A DNA stretch of 64,000 nucleotides from Pseudomonas baetica (GCF_019733355.1 NZ_JAIHLQ010000007.1:1-64000); one strand, 5' to 3'; shown: positions 26,216-38,642, counted from the first letter of the stretch. Program-made: numbers and translations. The notes: generated from the sequence alone by a model not told the origin.

Positions 26216-26508
26216 TGTCGACTTTGCATGTGTTGTCTCACTCCCCATTCGGCGACGATCGCCTGACCAGTTGCCTGCGCTTGATCGGCAGCGCCGATGC
26301 ATTGCTGTTGTCGGGTGACGCGGTGTACGCACTACAACCGAACACCGCGCCGTTCGCCGCACTGCAAAACCGTCAAATCAAGCTTTTCGTCTTGGCCGAA
26401 GACGCGCAGGCCCGCGCTGTGCAGGTTCCGGACTGGGCTCAAGCGATCGATTATCCGGCGTTCGTCGAACTGTCGATCCAGCACGACAAGGTCAACAGTT
26501 GGCTATGA
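26215..26508 (+). CDS. tusB: Sulfur relay protein TusB
   Basis: A 97-residue DsrH-fold subunit of TusBCD. The start MSTLHVLSHSPFGDDRLTSC is typical. It completes the heterohexamer that receives sulfur from TusA. Overlaps of one base with tusC and four with tusE indicate a tightly coupled operon. Confidence 0.92.
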   Translation: MSTLHVLSHSPFGDDRLTSCLRLIGSADALLLSGDAVYALQPNTAPFAALQNRQIKLFVLAEDAQARAVQVPDWAQAIDYPAFVELSIQHDKVNSWL

Positions 26509-26840
26509 ATTCCATGACCCTCGGCGACCGCGCCATCGACCTGGACAAGGACGGCTTTCTGGTTGATCTGAGCGATTGGTCCCACGATGTCGCCGCCGCC
26601 CTCGCCGCCGCCGAAGGTATCGAGTTGACGCCAGAACACTGGGAAGTCCTCGAACTGCTGCGCAGCTTCTATGCCGAGTTCCAGCTGTCGCCGGCCACTC
26701 GACCGCTGATCAAATACACCGCGTTAAAACTCGGACCGGACAAAGGCAACAGCCTGCACCTGAACCGATTGTTCAAAGGCACCCCCGCCAAACTCGCCGC
26801 GAAACTGGCGGGCCTGCCCAAACCGACGAATTGCTTATGA
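26505..26840 (+). CDS. tusE: Sulfurtransferase TusE
   Basis: A 111-residue DsrC-family protein that takes sulfur from TusD and delivers it to MnmA. The penultimate cysteine (PTNCL at the C-terminus) is the sulfur carrier, on the flexible arm typical of DsrC. The motif YYxxxxxxPxxR appears as FYAEFQLSPATRPL. The start overlaps tusB by four bases (ATGA). MnmA, its acceptor, is encoded at 47899-49023 in this window. Confidence 0.93.
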   Translation: MNSMTLGDRAIDLDKDGFLVDLSDWSHDVAAALAAAEGIELTPEHWEVLELLRSFYAEFQLSPATRPLIKYTALKLGPDKGNSLHLNRLFKGTPAKLAAKLAGLPKPTNCL

Positions 26841-27838
26841 CCGACTTTCCAGCGCTCACCCTCGAAACACCCGCCGAACATCCGTTCGCTCAATTTGTGC
26901 GAATTCTTGGCAAGGGTAAACGCGGCGCCCGCGATCTGACCCGTGAGGAAGCCCGAGAAGCCATGGGCATGGTGCTCGACGGCAAGGTCGAAGACACCCA
27001 GCTCGGCGCGTTTCTGATGTTGCTGCGGCACAAGGAAGAAAGCGCCGAAGAAATGGCCGGTTTCACCGAGGCCCTGCGCGAACGATTGCAGGCACCCGCG
27101 CTGAATGTCGATCTGGACTGGCCGACCTACGCCGGCAAGAAACGCCACCTGCCGTGGTATCTGCTGGCGGCCAAGTGCCTGGCGCATAACGGCATACGCA
27201 TCTTCATGCACGGCGGCGGCGCGCACACCGCCGGACGTCTGTACAGCGAGCAATTGCTGGGCGAACTGAATATCCCGCTGTGCCGCAACTGGCAACAGGT
27301 CGGCACAGCACTGGACAACGGTGGGCTGGCGTTCATGCCGCTGGCGGACTGGGCAGCGCCACTGCAAAAGATGATCGACCTGCGCAACACGCTGGGTCTG
27401 CGTTCACCGATCCACTCGCTGGCGCGGATTCTCAATCCGCTGAGCGCACGCTGTGGGCTGCAAAGCATTTTCCACCCGGGCTACCAGGCCGTGCATCGCG
27501 ACGCCAGTGGTTTGCTCGGTGACACAGCGATTGTGGTCAAGGGTGATGGCGGCGAAATCGAGATCAACCCGGATGCCACCAGCCACCTGTACGGCACGAC
27601 TGGCGGCGAGAGCTGGGACGAGGAATGGCCACAAATGTCGGCGCAACGCCACGTCAAACCAGCCTCGCTGGACGTCGATCATTTGAAAGCCGTGTGGCGC
27701 GGCGATGTCGTCGACAGCTATCCGCAGATGGCGTTGATCTCGACCATGGCACTCGCCCTACGCGGTCTGGGCCAGAGCCGTGAGCAGGCATTCGAAACCG
27801 CCGAGCAATACTGGACTGCGCGGGATAAATCGATTTAA
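26837..27838 (+). CDS. ybiB: YbiB-like TrpD2-fold protein
   Basis: A 333-residue protein with the fold of anthranilate phosphoribosyltransferase (TrpD). The N-terminal helical part (FAQFVRILGKGKRGARDLTREEA) and the glycine-rich segment HGGGAHTAGR replace the TrpD phosphoribosyl-diphosphate loop, and no KHGN-type motif is seen, which fits the YbiB/TrpD2 subgroup: nucleic-acid-binding proteins without known enzyme activity. It overlaps tusE by four bases (ATGA), so it is produced with the tRNA thiolation relay. A role in tRNA or nucleic-acid handling is inference. Confidence 0.87.
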   Translation: MTDFPALTLETPAEHPFAQFVRILGKGKRGARDLTREEAREAMGMVLDGKVEDTQLGAFLMLLRHKEESAEEMAGFTEALRERLQAPALNVDLDWPTYAGKKRHLPWYLLAAKCLAHNGIRIFMHGGGAHTAGRLYSEQLLGELNIPLCRNWQQVGTALDNGGLAFMPLADWAAPLQKMIDLRNTLGLRSPIHSLARILNPLSARCGLQSIFHPGYQAVHRDASGLLGDTAIVVKGDGGEIEINPDATSHLYGTTGGESWDEEWPQMSAQRHVKPASLDVDHLKAVWRGDVVDSYPQMALISTMALALRGLGQSREQAFETAEQYWTARDKSI

Positions 27839-27929
27839 CCGATCATTTGCGCCTGATCTTTGCGCTTTTTGTTCGAACTCATGGGAATAGACTCGACGCC
27901 AACGATTATTGGTTTCAGGAGTCTTGAAC

Positions 27930-28931
27930 ATGGGTTTATTAGTGGATGGCCGTTGGCAGGACAAGTGGTACGAAAGCAGCAAGGATGGCGCGTTCCAGCG
28001 CGAACAGGCGCAACGCCGCCACTGGGTCACCCCTGACGGCAAGCCCGGCCCTAGCGGTGAAGGTGGTTTTGCCGCCGAAACCGGGCGCTATCACCTCTAC
28101 GTTTCCCTGGCCTGTCCATGGGCGCACCGCACGCTGATTCTGCGCAAACTCAAAGGTCTGGAAAGTCAGATCGACGTCTCGGTAGTCAGTTGGTTGATGC
28201 TGGAGAACGGCTGGACCTTCGACACGTCGCTAGGCTCTACCGGTGACAAGCTCGATCACTTCGATTTCATGCACCAGCGCTACACCGCTGACACCGCCGA
28301 CTACACCGGTCGCGTCACGGTGCCGGTGTTGTGGGACAAGAAACTCAAGCGCATCGTCAGTAACGAGTCAGCGGAAATCATCCGCATGTTCAACAGCGCC
28401 TTCGATGGTTTGACCGCCAACGATCTGGACTTCTACCCAGCGCCACTGCGCGGTGAGATCGATGCGCTCAATGAACGAATCTATCCCGCCGTGAACAACG
28501 GCGTATATCGCGCCGGGTTTGCCACGTCGCAACAGGCTTATGAAGAAGCGTTCGATGAGGTGTTTGCAGAACTGGATCATCTGGAGCGTGTGCTCGGTGC
28601 CAATCGCTATCTATCCGGCGAGTACCTGACGGAAGCAGACATCCGCTTGTTCACCACGATGATTCGCTTTGATGCGGTCTATCACGGGCACTTCAAGTGC
28701 AACCTGCGACGGATTGCCGACTACCCGAACCTGTCGAACTGGCTACGTGAGCTGTATCAGTGGCCAGGGATAGCCGAGACGGTGGATTTTCAGCACATCA
28801 AAAATCACTACTACGGCAGTCACAAGACCATCAATCCGACGGGGGTTGTGCCGAAGGGGCCAGAGCAGGACTTTACCGTGGCCCATGATCGGGCGCGGTT
28901 GAATGGGGAAGGGGTGTGGCAGAGGGGTTAG
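27930..28931 (+). CDS. yqjG: Glutathionyl-hydroquinone reductase (Xi-class GST)
   Basis: A 333-residue glutathione transferase-like enzyme that removes glutathione from glutathionyl-hydroquinones. The catalytic cysteine is in SLACPWAHRTLI (near residue 64), the hallmark of the Xi class; the C-terminal helical domain carries LTEADIRLFTTMIRFDAVYHGHFKCN. The ATG at 27930 has an AGGAG ribosome binding site. The gene is monocistronic and converges with cysG across a REPIN. Confidence 0.92.
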   Translation: MGLLVDGRWQDKWYESSKDGAFQREQAQRRHWVTPDGKPGPSGEGGFAAETGRYHLYVSLACPWAHRTLILRKLKGLESQIDVSVVSWLMLENGWTFDTSLGSTGDKLDHFDFMHQRYTADTADYTGRVTVPVLWDKKLKRIVSNESAEIIRMFNSAFDGLTANDLDFYPAPLRGEIDALNERIYPAVNNGVYRAGFATSQQAYEEAFDEVFAELDHLERVLGANRYLSGEYLTEADIRLFTTMIRFDAVYHGHFKCNLRRIADYPNLSNWLRELYQWPGIAETVDFQHIKNHYYGSHKTINPTGVVPKGPEQDFTVAHDRARLNGEGVWQRG

Positions 28932-28956
28932 TTGATTCGGTGTTTTTGAGGGCCTC

Positions 28957-29031
28957 TTCGCGAGCAAGCTCGCTCCCACAGTAGATCTGTGTCTTTCACA
29001 AATCCAATGTGGGAGCGAGCTTGCTCGCGAA
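28957..29031. repeat. REPIN: inverted pair of REP palindromes
   Basis: REP units at 28957-28980 (inverse) and 29008-29031, both intact (TGTGGGAGCGAGCTTGCTCG core), with a 27-bp spacer. It lies between the convergent yqjG-like and cysG genes. Confidence 0.92.
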
Positions 29032-29047
29032 TGAGATGACGCGGTCT

Positions 29048-30442
29048 TCAGACCTGCGCCTGAGCCCCTTCAAACCACGCCAGTTTCTCGCGCAGTTGCA
29101 CCACTTCACCGACGATCACCAGTGTCGGCGCATGCACTTCATGCTCCGCCACCATTCGCGGCAAGTCAGCCAGCGTGCCGGTAAAGACGCGCTGGTTGAC
29201 CGTGGTGCCCTGCTGAATCAGCGCTGCCGGGGTGTCCGCCGAGCGACCGTGCTTGATCAACTGCTCGCAAATCACCGGCAACCCCACCAGGCCCATGTAG
29301 AACACCAACGTCTGCGCAGGGGCGACAAGGTCGACCCATGGCAGATCGGTGGAACCGTCCTTCAAGTGCCCGGTGACAAAGCGCACTGACTGCGCGTAAT
29401 CACGATGGGTCAGTGGAATCCCGGCGTACGCCGCGCAACCGCTGGCTGCAGTGATGCCTGGTACGACCTGGAATGGAATGCCGTGCGCGGCCAGTTCCTC
29501 GATCTCTTCGCCGCCACGGCCGAAGATGAATGGATCACCGCCCTTCAATCGCACGACTCGCTTGCCGGCCTTGGCCAGATCGACCAATTGCTGGTTGATC
29601 TGATCCTGCGGCACGGCGTGGTCGGCGCGACGCTTGCCGACGTAAACACGCTCGGCATCGCGGCGGCACAGATCAAGAATGGCCGGTGCAACCAAACGGT
29701 CATACAGCACGACGTCAGCCTGTTGCATCAGACGCAGCGCACGGAAGGTCAGCAGATCGGGATCACCGGGCCCTGCTCCCACCAGATACACCTCACCCGT
29801 GGTGATCTGCGCTTCGCCATCGATTTTCGCTTGCAGCAGACGCTCGGCCTCAGCGCCCTGCCCGGCCAGTTGTCGGTCTGCAATCGGCCCCTGAAACACG
29901 TCTTCCCAGAACCCACGACGCTGCTGCACATCCGGAAACAGGCTTTTCACCTGATTACGGAAACGCGCGGCGAGACCGGCCAGTTGTCCGTAGGTCGATG
30001 GAATCCAGGTTTCGATCTTGGCGCGGATCAACCGGGCCAGCACCGGCGCATCACCGCCGCTGGAGATCGCAACGATCAGCGGCGAGCGATCAACGATCGC
30101 CGGGAAGATCACGCTGCACAAGGCCGGGGCGTCGACCACGTTGACCGGCACGCAACGCCGATGGGCATCAGTGGAGACTTGAGCGTTAAGCGCTTCGTCG
30201 TCAGTGGCGGCGATGATCAGCACGCAACCGTCCAGATCCGCTTCAGCGTAACCGCGCACCAGGCATTCGCCACCGCTGGCCACGACCAGCTCACGCAGTT
30301 GTGTTTCGATTTCAGGTGCAACCACCCGCAGCAGCGCACCGGCATCGGCCAGCAGACGGGATTTGCGCAAGGCAATTTCCCCCCCACCGACGACCAACAC
30401 AGGACTGCCGCGCAGGTTGTGAAACAGCGGCAGATATTTCAT
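29048..30442 (-). CDS. cysG: Siroheme synthase CysG (trifunctional)
   Basis: A 464-residue enzyme making siroheme for nitrite and sulfite reductases. The N-terminal part (about 1-205) is the precorrin-2 dehydrogenase/ferrochelatase with the NAD motif [15 protein letters not shown]; the C-terminal part (about 215-455) is uroporphyrinogen-III methyltransferase with [15 protein letters not shown] and [17 protein letters not shown]. It directly follows serS (stop and start adjacent), as in other pseudomonads. Confidence 0.95.
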   Translation of the reverse strand: MKYLPLFHNLRGSPVLVVGGGEIALRKSRLLADAGALLRVVAPEIETQLRELVVASGGECLVRGYAEADLDGCVLIIAATDDEALNAQVSTDAHRRCVPVNVVDAPALCSVIFPAIVDRSPLIVAISSGGDAPVLARLIRAKIETWIPSTYGQLAGLAARFRNQVKSLFPDVQQRRGFWEDVFQGPIADRQLAGQGAEAERLLQAKIDGEAQITTGEVYLVGAGPGDPDLLTFRALRLMQQADVVLYDRLVAPAILDLCRRDAERVYVGKRRADHAVPQDQINQQLVDLAKAGKRVVRLKGGDPFIFGRGGEEIEELAAHGIPFQVVPGITAASGCAAYAGIPLTHRDYAQSVRFVTGHLKDGSTDLPWVDLVAPAQTLVFYMGLVGLPVICEQLIKHGRSADTPAALIQQGTTVNQRVFTGTLADLPRMVAEHEVHAPTLVIVGEVVQLREKLAWFEGAQAQV

Positions 30443-31735
<1,293 letters not shown>

Positions 31736-31738
31736 TTA

Positions 31739-32113
31739 TCAAAGTTTGGTCAAAGACAGGCCAGCCCACGTTGCGAGCAGCCCGCCGAATACGCTGAGAG
31801 CCGCATAGCCCAGGGCCAGCGGCACTTGCCCGCTTTCCAGCAGGCGCACCGTATCCAGTGAAAAGGATGAAAAAGTCGTCAGCCCACCCAGGAAGCCAAC
31901 GATCAACCCGGCACGCAACTCAATCGGCACGTCCGGGCGGATCAAAAACAGGCCGTACAACACGCCAATCAGCAGACAGCCCACGATATTAACGGCCAGC
32001 GTCGCGGTATAGAAGTGCCGCGGCCAATTGGCATTGATCCAATTGCCGCTAGCAAAGCGCAACAACGTACCGGCGGCCCCGCCGATGGAGACCGCAACAA
32101 TCAATGGAATCAC
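31739..32113 (-). CDS. crcB: Fluoride channel CrcB/Fluc
   Basis: A 124-residue inner-membrane protein with four helices that exports fluoride as a dual-topology dimer. The family motifs GGxxGxxxRy ([16 protein letters not shown]) and [16 protein letters not shown], with the sodium-site region and phenylalanine box, are present. It overlaps rarA by one base and precedes serS. No fluoride riboswitch is expected, since it is internal to the operon. Confidence 0.94.
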   Translation of the reverse strand: MIPLIVAVSIGGAAGTLLRFASGNWINANWPRHFYTATLAVNIVGCLLIGVLYGLFLIRPDVPIELRAGLIVGFLGGLTTFSSFSLDTVRLLESGQVPLALGYAALSVFGGLLATWAGLSLTKL

Positions 32114-33438
32114 TATTTTCTCCGCTGTCTTGGGCTTAAACGGTCGAGTTGGGCAAAGTGATTGAGCTTCTCGCCGATCTTCAATTCCAGGCCACGCGGC
32201 ACCGGCTGATAGAACGGAATCGGCTCGAGTTCTTCCGGGAAATAGTCTTCGCCGGCCGCATAGGCGTCCGGCTCGTCATGGGCGTAACGGTATTCGTCGC
32301 CGTAGCCCAATTGTTTCATCAGTTTGGTCGGTGCGTTGCGCAGATGCAGCGGCACCTCCAGCGAGCCGTTTTCAGCAGCAGCGCGCAAAGCGGTTTTGAA
32401 GCCCATGTACACAGCGTTGCTTTTCGGTGCGCAGGCCAGATACGTAATGGCCTGGGCCACCGCCAACTCGCCTTCCGGACTGCCAAGGCGTTCCTGCACT
32501 TCCCACGCCGCCAGGCAAAGGCTGAGGGCACGCGGGTCGGCATTGCCGATGTCTTCGCTGGCCATGCGCACCACGCGCCGGGCCAGGTACAGCGGGTCGC
32601 AACCGCCGTCGATCATCCGTGCAAACCAGTACAACGCGCCATCCGGATTGGAACCGCGCACTGATTTGTGCAGCGCGGATATCTGGTCATAGAACGCCTC
32701 ACCGCCCTTGTCGAAACGACGACGGGTGTCACCGAGCAGACTTTGCAGGAGTTCGATGCCGATCTCGCTGTCGTCTTCGGCCAGATCCGAAGCGTTCTCC
32801 AGGAGATTGAGCAGCCGCCGCCCATCGCCATCGGCGGCGGACAACAGCATCTGGAAGCCTTCATCGCTCAACGTCAGGTTGCGCTTGCCCAAGCCGCGCT
32901 CTTCGGTGAGCGCACGGTGCACAAGCTTGCGCAGCGCCGCCTCGTCGAGGCTTTTCAGCACATAGACGCGGGCCCGCGACAACAGCGCGTTGTTCAGTTC
33001 AAACGAAGGGTTTTCGGTGGTAGCGCCAATGAAGATCAGCGTGCCGTCTTCAACGTAGGGCAGAAATGCATCCTGCTGGGACTTGTTGAAGCGGTGCACT
33101 TCATCGACGAACAAAATCGTGCGCTTGCCGTACTGGCCGGCCTGCTGCTTGGCGATTTCAACGGCCTGACGGATCTCTTTGACCCCGGCGAGGACCGCCG
33201 AGACCGTTTCGAAGTGCGCGTCGGAGACTTCGGCGAGCAATCGCGCCAGCGTGGTCTTGCCCACGCCCGGCGGCCCCCAGAAGATCATCGAATGCAGGGC
33301 ACCCTGCTCAAGCGCCTCACGCAGAGGCTTGCCGCGAGCGAGCACGTGCTCCTGACCGACATACTCATCCAGATTGGTCGCACGTAAACGCGCGGCCAGC
33401 GGCTGGGCAATCGGTGCACTGCGAAACAGATCCATCAC
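32113..33438 (-). CDS. rarA: Replication-associated recombination protein A
   Basis: A 441-residue AAA+ ATPase (MgsA/WRNIP1 family) that acts at stalled replication forks. Walker A is [11 protein letters not shown] near residues 55-65 and Walker B is LFVDEVHRF near residues 105-115. The C-terminal part carries the tetramerisation domain ([37 protein letters not shown] region). Its stop overlaps the crcB start by one base. A REPIN separates it from lolA. Confidence 0.95.
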   Translation of the reverse strand: MMDLFRSAPIAQPLAARLRATNLDEYVGQEHVLARGKPLREALEQGALHSMIFWGPPGVGKTTLARLLAEVSDAHFETVSAVLAGVKEIRQAVEIAKQQAGQYGKRTILFVDEVHRFNKSQQDAFLPYVEDGTLIFIGATTENPSFELNNALLSRARVYVLKSLDEAALRKLVHRALTEERGLGKRNLTLSDEGFQMLLSAADGDGRRLLNLLENASDLAEDDSEIGIELLQSLLGDTRRRFDKGGEAFYDQISALHKSVRGSNPDGALYWFARMIDGGCDPLYLARRVVRMASEDIGNADPRALSLCLAAWEVQERLGSPEGELAVAQAITYLACAPKSNAVYMGFKTALRAAAENGSLEVPLHLRNAPTKLMKQLGYGDEYRYAHDEPDAYAAGEDYFPEELEPIPFYQPVPRGLELKIGEKLNHFAQLDRLSPRQRRK

Positions 33439-33483
33439 GTACCGTTGAAACCTCTAGTAGATCTTGAGACCGATGATTGCCCC

Positions 33484-33573
33484 TGTGGGAACGAGCCTGC
33501 TCGCGAAGGCAATTTGTCATTCAACATTGAAGGTGACTGATATACCGCTTTCGCGAGCAGGCTCGCTCCCACA
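33484..33573. repeat. REPIN: inverted pair of REP palindromes
   Basis: REP units at 33484-33507 and 33550-33573, of the GAGCCTGCTCG subtype, 42 bp apart. It lies between lolA and rarA, which are both on the minus strand, and could affect transcript processing between them. Confidence 0.92.
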
Positions 33574-33587
33574 AGGGGTTTTGGAGC

Positions 33588-34208
33588 TTATTCCTGGATG
33601 ACGTCAGCACCCTTCGGGATGTCGAACTTGAACTTGGACGCCGGCACCGCTTCGTTGGCCTTCACCCCGGTGAACAGGATGTTGGTGCGCTGACCAACGC
33701 TGTCGATCAGTTGCATGTCATTGAGCAGACCGTTGCGGAACGACAGGCGCAGATTATCGAACAGGGTGTCCTTGGTTTTCGGCTTGAGGGTGAAGTCGAT
33801 CACGCCGCCCGCCTCTTTCGCCGAGATGTAGAAGCTCTGGCTGATTTTCGACACGTCACCCGACAGCAGCAGCGCTGGAGTCTGGGTCAGACGCTCGTCG
33901 AGCTTCTTGATGGTGGCCTGTTCCAGATCCGGGTCCCACAGGGTGACTTTCTTGCCGTCGGAGACCATGGTCTGCTCGGCCGGCGCATTGGTGTGCCAGT
34001 AGAACAGGCCCGGGCGCTGCAGGGTCATGTCGCCAGTGGTTTCCTGCAACTGAGTGCCGCTGCCGTCGAGGGTCAGTTGCGAGAAGTTAGCGGTCAGGGT
34101 CTTGGAGGTTTCCAACAATTGGGTCAGACGAGCCACGTCCTTGTCATCGGCGTGGGCCGTGAGTGTGGTCAAAGCCAGTACTGGCAGCAGCATGCGGATA
34201 AGACGCAT
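33588..34208 (-). CDS. lolA: Outer-membrane lipoprotein chaperone LolA
   Basis: A 206-residue periplasmic carrier that takes lipoproteins from LolCDE to LolB. The signal peptide covers about residues 1-20 (ending TAHA). The mature part is the half-barrel with [21 protein letters not shown], which is characteristic of LolA. It follows ftsK on the same strand with a hairpin in the 79-bp gap. Confidence 0.95.
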   Translation of the reverse strand: MRLIRMLLPVLALTTLTAHADDKDVARLTQLLETSKTLTANFSQLTLDGSGTQLQETTGDMTLQRPGLFYWHTNAPAEQTMVSDGKKVTLWDPDLEQATIKKLDERLTQTPALLLSGDVSKISQSFYISAKEAGGVIDFTLKPKTKDTLFDNLRLSFRNGLLNDMQLIDSVGQRTNILFTGVKANEAVPASKFKFDIPKGADVIQE

Positions 34209-34237
34209 GGGAGTCCTCTTGAATACTCGTTGGGAGG

Positions 34238-34261
34238 GGACGGCGCATCATTGCGCCGTCC
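34238..34261. other. Hairpin between ftsK and lolA
   Basis: Perfect 9-bp stem GGACGGCGC / GCGCCGTCC with a 6-nt loop. The T run (34262-34268) is on the plus-strand side, whereas both neighbouring genes are on the minus strand, so it is not a normal terminator for ftsK. It may set mRNA processing or stability between the two genes. Confidence 0.5.
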
Positions 34262-34287
34262 TTTTGTTAGTCATCAGGGGCGCTGAA

Positions 34288-36696
34288 TCAGTCGCGTACC
34301 GGGCCCGGAGCCAGGACTTCACGCGACCCATTGGTGTTCATTGAGGTGACGACACCGGCCATTTCCATGGCTTCGATCATTCGTGCGGCGCGGTTGTAGC
34401 CGATTTTCAGCTTGCGCTGCACCGCGGAAATCGATGCGCGACGGCTTTCGAGGACGAACTGAACCGCTTCGTCATATAGCGCATCGGCTTCCGGATCATC
34501 GCCGTCGCCACCACCGCTGCTGCCCTCGAAGCCGCTGCCCGCCTCTTCGACACCGTTAAGGATGTCGTCGTTGTATTCCGGTGCGCCGCGCAGTTTCCAC
34601 GCTTCAACCACGCGGTGTACTTCTTCGTCGGAAACGAACGCCCCGTGAACCCGGATCGGCAGGCTGGTGCCCGGCGGCATGTAGAGCATGTCACCGTGGC
34701 CGAGCAGTTGTTCGGCGCCGCCCTGGTCGATGATGGTCCGCGAGTCAATCTTGCTCGACACCTGGAACGCCATACGCGTCGGAATGTTGGCCTTGATCAG
34801 ACCGGTGATCACGTCCACCGACGGCCGCTGGGTCGCGAGAATCAAGTGAATACCTGCCGCCCGTGCTTTCTGCGCGATCCGGGCAATCAACTCTTCAACC
34901 TTCTTGCCGACGATCATCATCATGTCGGCGAATTCATCGACGACCACGACGATGGTCGGCAGCTTGCTCAGCAGCGGCGCTTCGTCATGAATGCTTTCAC
35001 GCTTGTACAGCGGATCGCTCAACGGTTCACCGGCGTCCTGCGCTTCCTTGACCTTGGCGTTGAAGCCGGACAGGTTACGCACGCCCATCTTCGCCATCAG
35101 CTTATAGCGACGCTCCATCTCCGCAACGCTCCAGCGCAGGGCATTGGCGGCGTCCTTCATGTCGGTGACCACCGGGCAGAGCAAATGCGGAATGCCTTCG
35201 TAGATCGACAGTTCAAGCATTTTCGGGTCGATCATGATCAGTTTGGCGTCTTCCGGGCCGGACTTGAACAGGATCGACAGAATCATCGCGTTCACACCCA
35301 CCGACTTACCGGAACCGGTGGTACCGGCTACCAGTAAGTGCGGCATCTTCGCCAGATCGGTAATGACCGGTTTGCCGCCGATGTCGTGACCCAACGCCAA
35401 CGTGACCGGCGATTTGAAGTTGTCGTACTCAGGCGTCGACAGCACTTCGGAGAAGCGCACGATCTGCCGGTCTTCGTTCGGGATCTCGATACCGACCGTG
35501 GTCTTGCCCGGAATCACTTCGACCACGCGCACACTGGTCACCGCCAGGGAACGCGCGAGGTCTTTCGCCAGGTTGGCGATGCGACTGACTTTGACGCCAG
35601 CGGCGGGCTGAATTTCGTAACGGGTAATCACCGGGCCCGGGTGAATCGAATCTACCGTGACCTCGACGCCGAACTCCTTGAGTTTGATCTCCAGCAAGTG
35701 GCCGACCGCAGCCAGGGATTCCGGCGAATAATTGAGTTGTTTCTTTTCCGCAGGGTCTAGGATCGAAATGGGTGGCAAGGTGCCTTCCACGGCGCTGTCG
35801 ACGAACAACGGTGCCTGTTTCTCTTTCTGCACGCGCTTGCTTGGCTCCGGCGCCTTGACCGGCGCTGGCGCGATGACCGGCGGCACCTGCTTCTCGCGCT
35901 CGGACATGTGCTTGCTCAGGGCCTGCTCGCGTTCGATCAAGCGCTCTTTGACCTTGGCCTGCTCACGTTTGTCGGTGACGCTCGGGGCAACGACATCATG
36001 GACGCGGTCATCGACTTCACGCAGTTGCGCAACCAGTTGTTTGCGTTCGGTTCGCGCCGACCACCAGCGGTTGAGCGCACCCTGGAACAGCTCGAACAGG
36101 TCGAGGGTGATCTTGCCGGTGATGTCCATCACCTTGAACCACGACAGGTCGGTGAAGACGGTCAGGCCGAACAGAAACAGCGCGATGAACAGCAGCGTAC
36201 TGCCCTGGATATTCAGCGCATTCTTCGCCAGATCGCCGAGACTCTCGCCCAAGGCACCACCGGCACCGGCCGGCAGACCGGTCGCGGCGTGAAAGTGGAT
36301 GTGTGCCAGCGCAGCGCCGGACAACACCAAAAACACCAGACCGATCAGCCGCCAGGAGAACAACCACCCGCTCCACTGCCACTGCTCGTGGCGCTGGCGG
36401 AAAATCTGATAGGCCTTGATCGCCAGCAGCAACGGGAAGATATAGGCGAAATAACCGAGCACCATGAACAGGATGTCGGCGCTATAGGAGCCTGCTGGGC
36501 CGCCGAAATTCTGCACATCGTCGATCTTGCTGTTATGGCTCCAGCCCGGATCGTCCTTGCCGTAGGTCAGCAAGGCCATCATCAGGAACAGGCACAAAGC
36601 GCCGATGGCGATCAACGCACCTTCCTTGAGCCGGTAGTGCAATTGCTGACGCCAGAGCGGAACGACTGTTTTTGGTGCTGCGGTGGATTTCTTCAA
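34288..36696 (-). CDS. ftsK: DNA translocase FtsK
   Basis: An 802-residue septal DNA pump that sorts chromosome termini and activates XerCD at dif. It has four N-terminal membrane helices (about 20-190), a short charged linker (about 200-300), the motor with Walker A GTTGSGKS (lysine near residue 464) and Walker [12 protein letters not shown], and the C-terminal gamma winged helix ([23 protein letters not shown]) that reads KOPS. The frame is open to 37038, but I set the start at a TTG (36696) with an AGGAAT ribosome binding site, which matches the known protein length. Confidence 0.94.
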   Translation of the reverse strand: MKKSTAAPKTVVPLWRQQLHYRLKEGALIAIGALCLFLMMALLTYGKDDPGWSHNSKIDDVQNFGGPAGSYSADILFMVLGYFAYIFPLLLAIKAYQIFRQRHEQWQWSGWLFSWRLIGLVFLVLSGAALAHIHFHAATGLPAGAGGALGESLGDLAKNALNIQGSTLLFIALFLFGLTVFTDLSWFKVMDITGKITLDLFELFQGALNRWWSARTERKQLVAQLREVDDRVHDVVAPSVTDKREQAKVKERLIEREQALSKHMSEREKQVPPVIAPAPVKAPEPSKRVQKEKQAPLFVDSAVEGTLPPISILDPAEKKQLNYSPESLAAVGHLLEIKLKEFGVEVTVDSIHPGPVITRYEIQPAAGVKVSRIANLAKDLARSLAVTSVRVVEVIPGKTTVGIEIPNEDRQIVRFSEVLSTPEYDNFKSPVTLALGHDIGGKPVITDLAKMPHLLVAGTTGSGKSVGVNAMILSILFKSGPEDAKLIMIDPKMLELSIYEGIPHLLCPVVTDMKDAANALRWSVAEMERRYKLMAKMGVRNLSGFNAKVKEAQDAGEPLSDPLYKRESIHDEAPLLSKLPTIVVVVDEFADMMMIVGKKVEELIARIAQKARAAGIHLILATQRPSVDVITGLIKANIPTRMAFQVSSKIDSRTIIDQGGAEQLLGHGDMLYMPPGTSLPIRVHGAFVSDEEVHRVVEAWKLRGAPEYNDDILNGVEEAGSGFEGSSGGGDGDDPEADALYDEAVQFVLESRRASISAVQRKLKIGYNRAARMIEAMEMAGVVTSMNTNGSREVLAPGPVRD

Positions 36697-37196
36697 AACG
36701 CTTCTATTCCTGCGCCCAAGGCGCGTCCATCTATTGAATGACGATAAAAAACTGCCGGATCCAGACAGGTAAAAAAGTTGACGGGCACAACTGAGACTAC
36801 TTTTAACATTGCGCTGATGCTTTGATAAACACAGCCATAAGCATCGCACGCAGCGAATATTCTGTAACAGCCCGGCATTGTACGGGTTTGTGCGTCTGAT
36901 GCCATGCTTCAAAGCCCAGGTTTGAGCATAGCCAAGCGTACAAAACCTGCGATTCAATTTGAGCACGCATTGTCTTTTGTGACAAAGGCTTATGAGGTGT
37001 ATTTGATGAACATAGCGAAGCATCGCCACCCACAGCATGCCCGACCACGCCGCTCGCTTACGACCACATCAAGCTTGCCAAGTTGCAACACTGCAAACGT
37101 CAGGCAGGATCGGCACGACATTCGCGCCATTTAGCGGCACACTTTACCGCGGGCTAACAGCCCACACCGCCCTCCCCTTCTGCAAGCCTGGATGCC
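36697..37196. other. 500-bp intergenic region between ftsK and aat
   Basis: No supported gene. It holds the divergent promoters of ftsK and aat. In P. aeruginosa a thioredoxin reductase gene occupies this position; I see no trace of it here, neither the N-terminal nucleotide-binding motif nor the C-terminus. No repeats or clear terminators were found. Confidence 0.6.
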
Positions 37197-37877
37197 ATGC
37201 TGACTTGGTTACAACGTAATACCCTGACTTTTCCGCCGCTGGAAAAGGCCATGCGCGACCCCAATGGACTGCTCGCCGCGGGCGGCGATTTGTCCGCCGA
37301 TCGCCTGATTCAGGCTTATCGTCATGGCTGCTTCCCATGGTTTTCCGAGGGCCAGCCGATTCTCTGGTGGTCACCGGACCCTCGCACCGTGCTATTTCCC
37401 GACGAACTGCATGTCTCGCGCAGTCTCGGCAAATTACTGCGCCAAGCACGCTACCAGGTCACCTTCGACCAGGACTTTGAGGCGGTGATCCACGCCTGCG
37501 CCGCGCCACGGGACTACGCCGATGGCACCTGGATCACCGAAGCCATGCAGGAGGCCTACATTGAACTCCACCGGCGCGGCTTCGCTCATTCAGTGGAAGT
37601 CCGGGATCAAGGCGAACTGGTCGGTGGCCTGTATGGCTTGGCGATGGGACAGCTATTTTTTGGTGAATCGATGTTCAGCCGCGCTGATAACGCCTCCAAA
37701 TATGGCTTTGCCACCTTGGTACAGCACCTGAAGAACTCGGGGTTTGTGCTGATCGACTGCCAGATGCCGACCGATCATCTGCACAGCCTCGGCGCCCGGG
37801 CGATTCCCCGCCACGAATTCGCGGATTATCTGGCTCGGCATCTGGATCAGCCCAATCATGCGACCTGGGTTTGCTGA
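37197..37877 (+). CDS. aat: Leucyl/phenylalanyl-tRNA-protein transferase
   Basis: A 226-residue enzyme that adds leucine or phenylalanine to proteins with N-terminal lysine or arginine, marking them for ClpAP. The family segments are [28 protein letters not shown] near the N-terminus and [30 protein letters not shown] near residue 150. It is followed by bpt 57 bp downstream on the same strand. Confidence 0.95.
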   Translation: MLTWLQRNTLTFPPLEKAMRDPNGLLAAGGDLSADRLIQAYRHGCFPWFSEGQPILWWSPDPRTVLFPDELHVSRSLGKLLRQARYQVTFDQDFEAVIHACAAPRDYADGTWITEAMQEAYIELHRRGFAHSVEVRDQGELVGGLYGLAMGQLFFGESMFSRADNASKYGFATLVQHLKNSGFVLIDCQMPTDHLHSLGARAIPRHEFADYLARHLDQPNHATWVC

Positions 37878-37934
37878 GCGACTTTTGCGCGCGTGGCTTA
37901 CACTTAATTCACCAGCTTATCCCGAGGGTTGATC

Positions 37935-38642
37935 ATGACCGAGTTGGCGCGTTTGAAGTTCTATGCCACTCAGCCTCACTCTTGCAGTTATCTGCCCGAG
38001 GAGCAGGCCACGACCCTGTTTCTCGACCCGAGCCAGCCCATGGATGTGCATGTTTACGCAGATCTGTCGGAAATGGGCTTTCGTCGCAGCGGCGATCATC
38101 TGTATCGCCCCCATTGCCAGAATTGCAATGCGTGCGTGCCTGCACGCATTCCGGTGGCGCTATTCACCCCCAATCGTCAGCAAAAGCGCATTTTCAAGCG
38201 CAACGCCGATTTGCAGGTTCATCCGGCCAAACCCAAATTCAGCGAAGAATATTTCGACCTGTACCAGCGCTACATCGAACAGCGTCACGCTGACGGCGAC
38301 ATGTATCCGCCGAGCCGCGATCAATTCTCCACATTTTTGGTACGTGACCTGCCCTTCTCGCGGTTTTACGAATTTCGTCTCGACGGACGGTTGCTGGCGG
38401 TGGCAGTGACCGATTTGCTACCGAACGGCTTGTCAGCGGTGTACACCTTCTACGAGCCCGCCGAAGAGCGCCGCAGCCTGGGCCGCTTCGCCATCCTGTG
38501 GCAAATTGCCGAAAGCCAACGCGTGGGGCTTGAGGCGGTTTACTTGGGTTACTGGATCAAGAACTGCAAAAAGATGAACTACAAGACCCAGTATCGCCCC
38601 ATCGAACTGCTGATTAATCAGCGCTGGGTGATCCTGAACTAA
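37935..38642 (+). CDS. bpt: Aspartate/glutamate leucyltransferase Bpt
   Basis: A 235-residue ATE-like transferase that adds leucine to N-terminal aspartate or glutamate. The N-terminal region carries the conserved cysteines (SCSYLP and [13 protein letters not shown]), and the C-terminal domain has [17 protein letters not shown]. The ATG at 37935 has a GAGG ribosome binding site. Together with Aat it feeds substrates to ClpS-ClpA encoded nearby. Confidence 0.95.
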   Translation: MTELARLKFYATQPHSCSYLPEEQATTLFLDPSQPMDVHVYADLSEMGFRRSGDHLYRPHCQNCNACVPARIPVALFTPNRQQKRIFKRNADLQVHPAKPKFSEEYFDLYQRYIEQRHADGDMYPPSRDQFSTFLVRDLPFSRFYEFRLDGRLLAVAVTDLLPNGLSAVYTFYEPAEERRSLGRFAILWQIAESQRVGLEAVYLGYWIKNCKKMNYKTQYRPIELLINQRWVILN

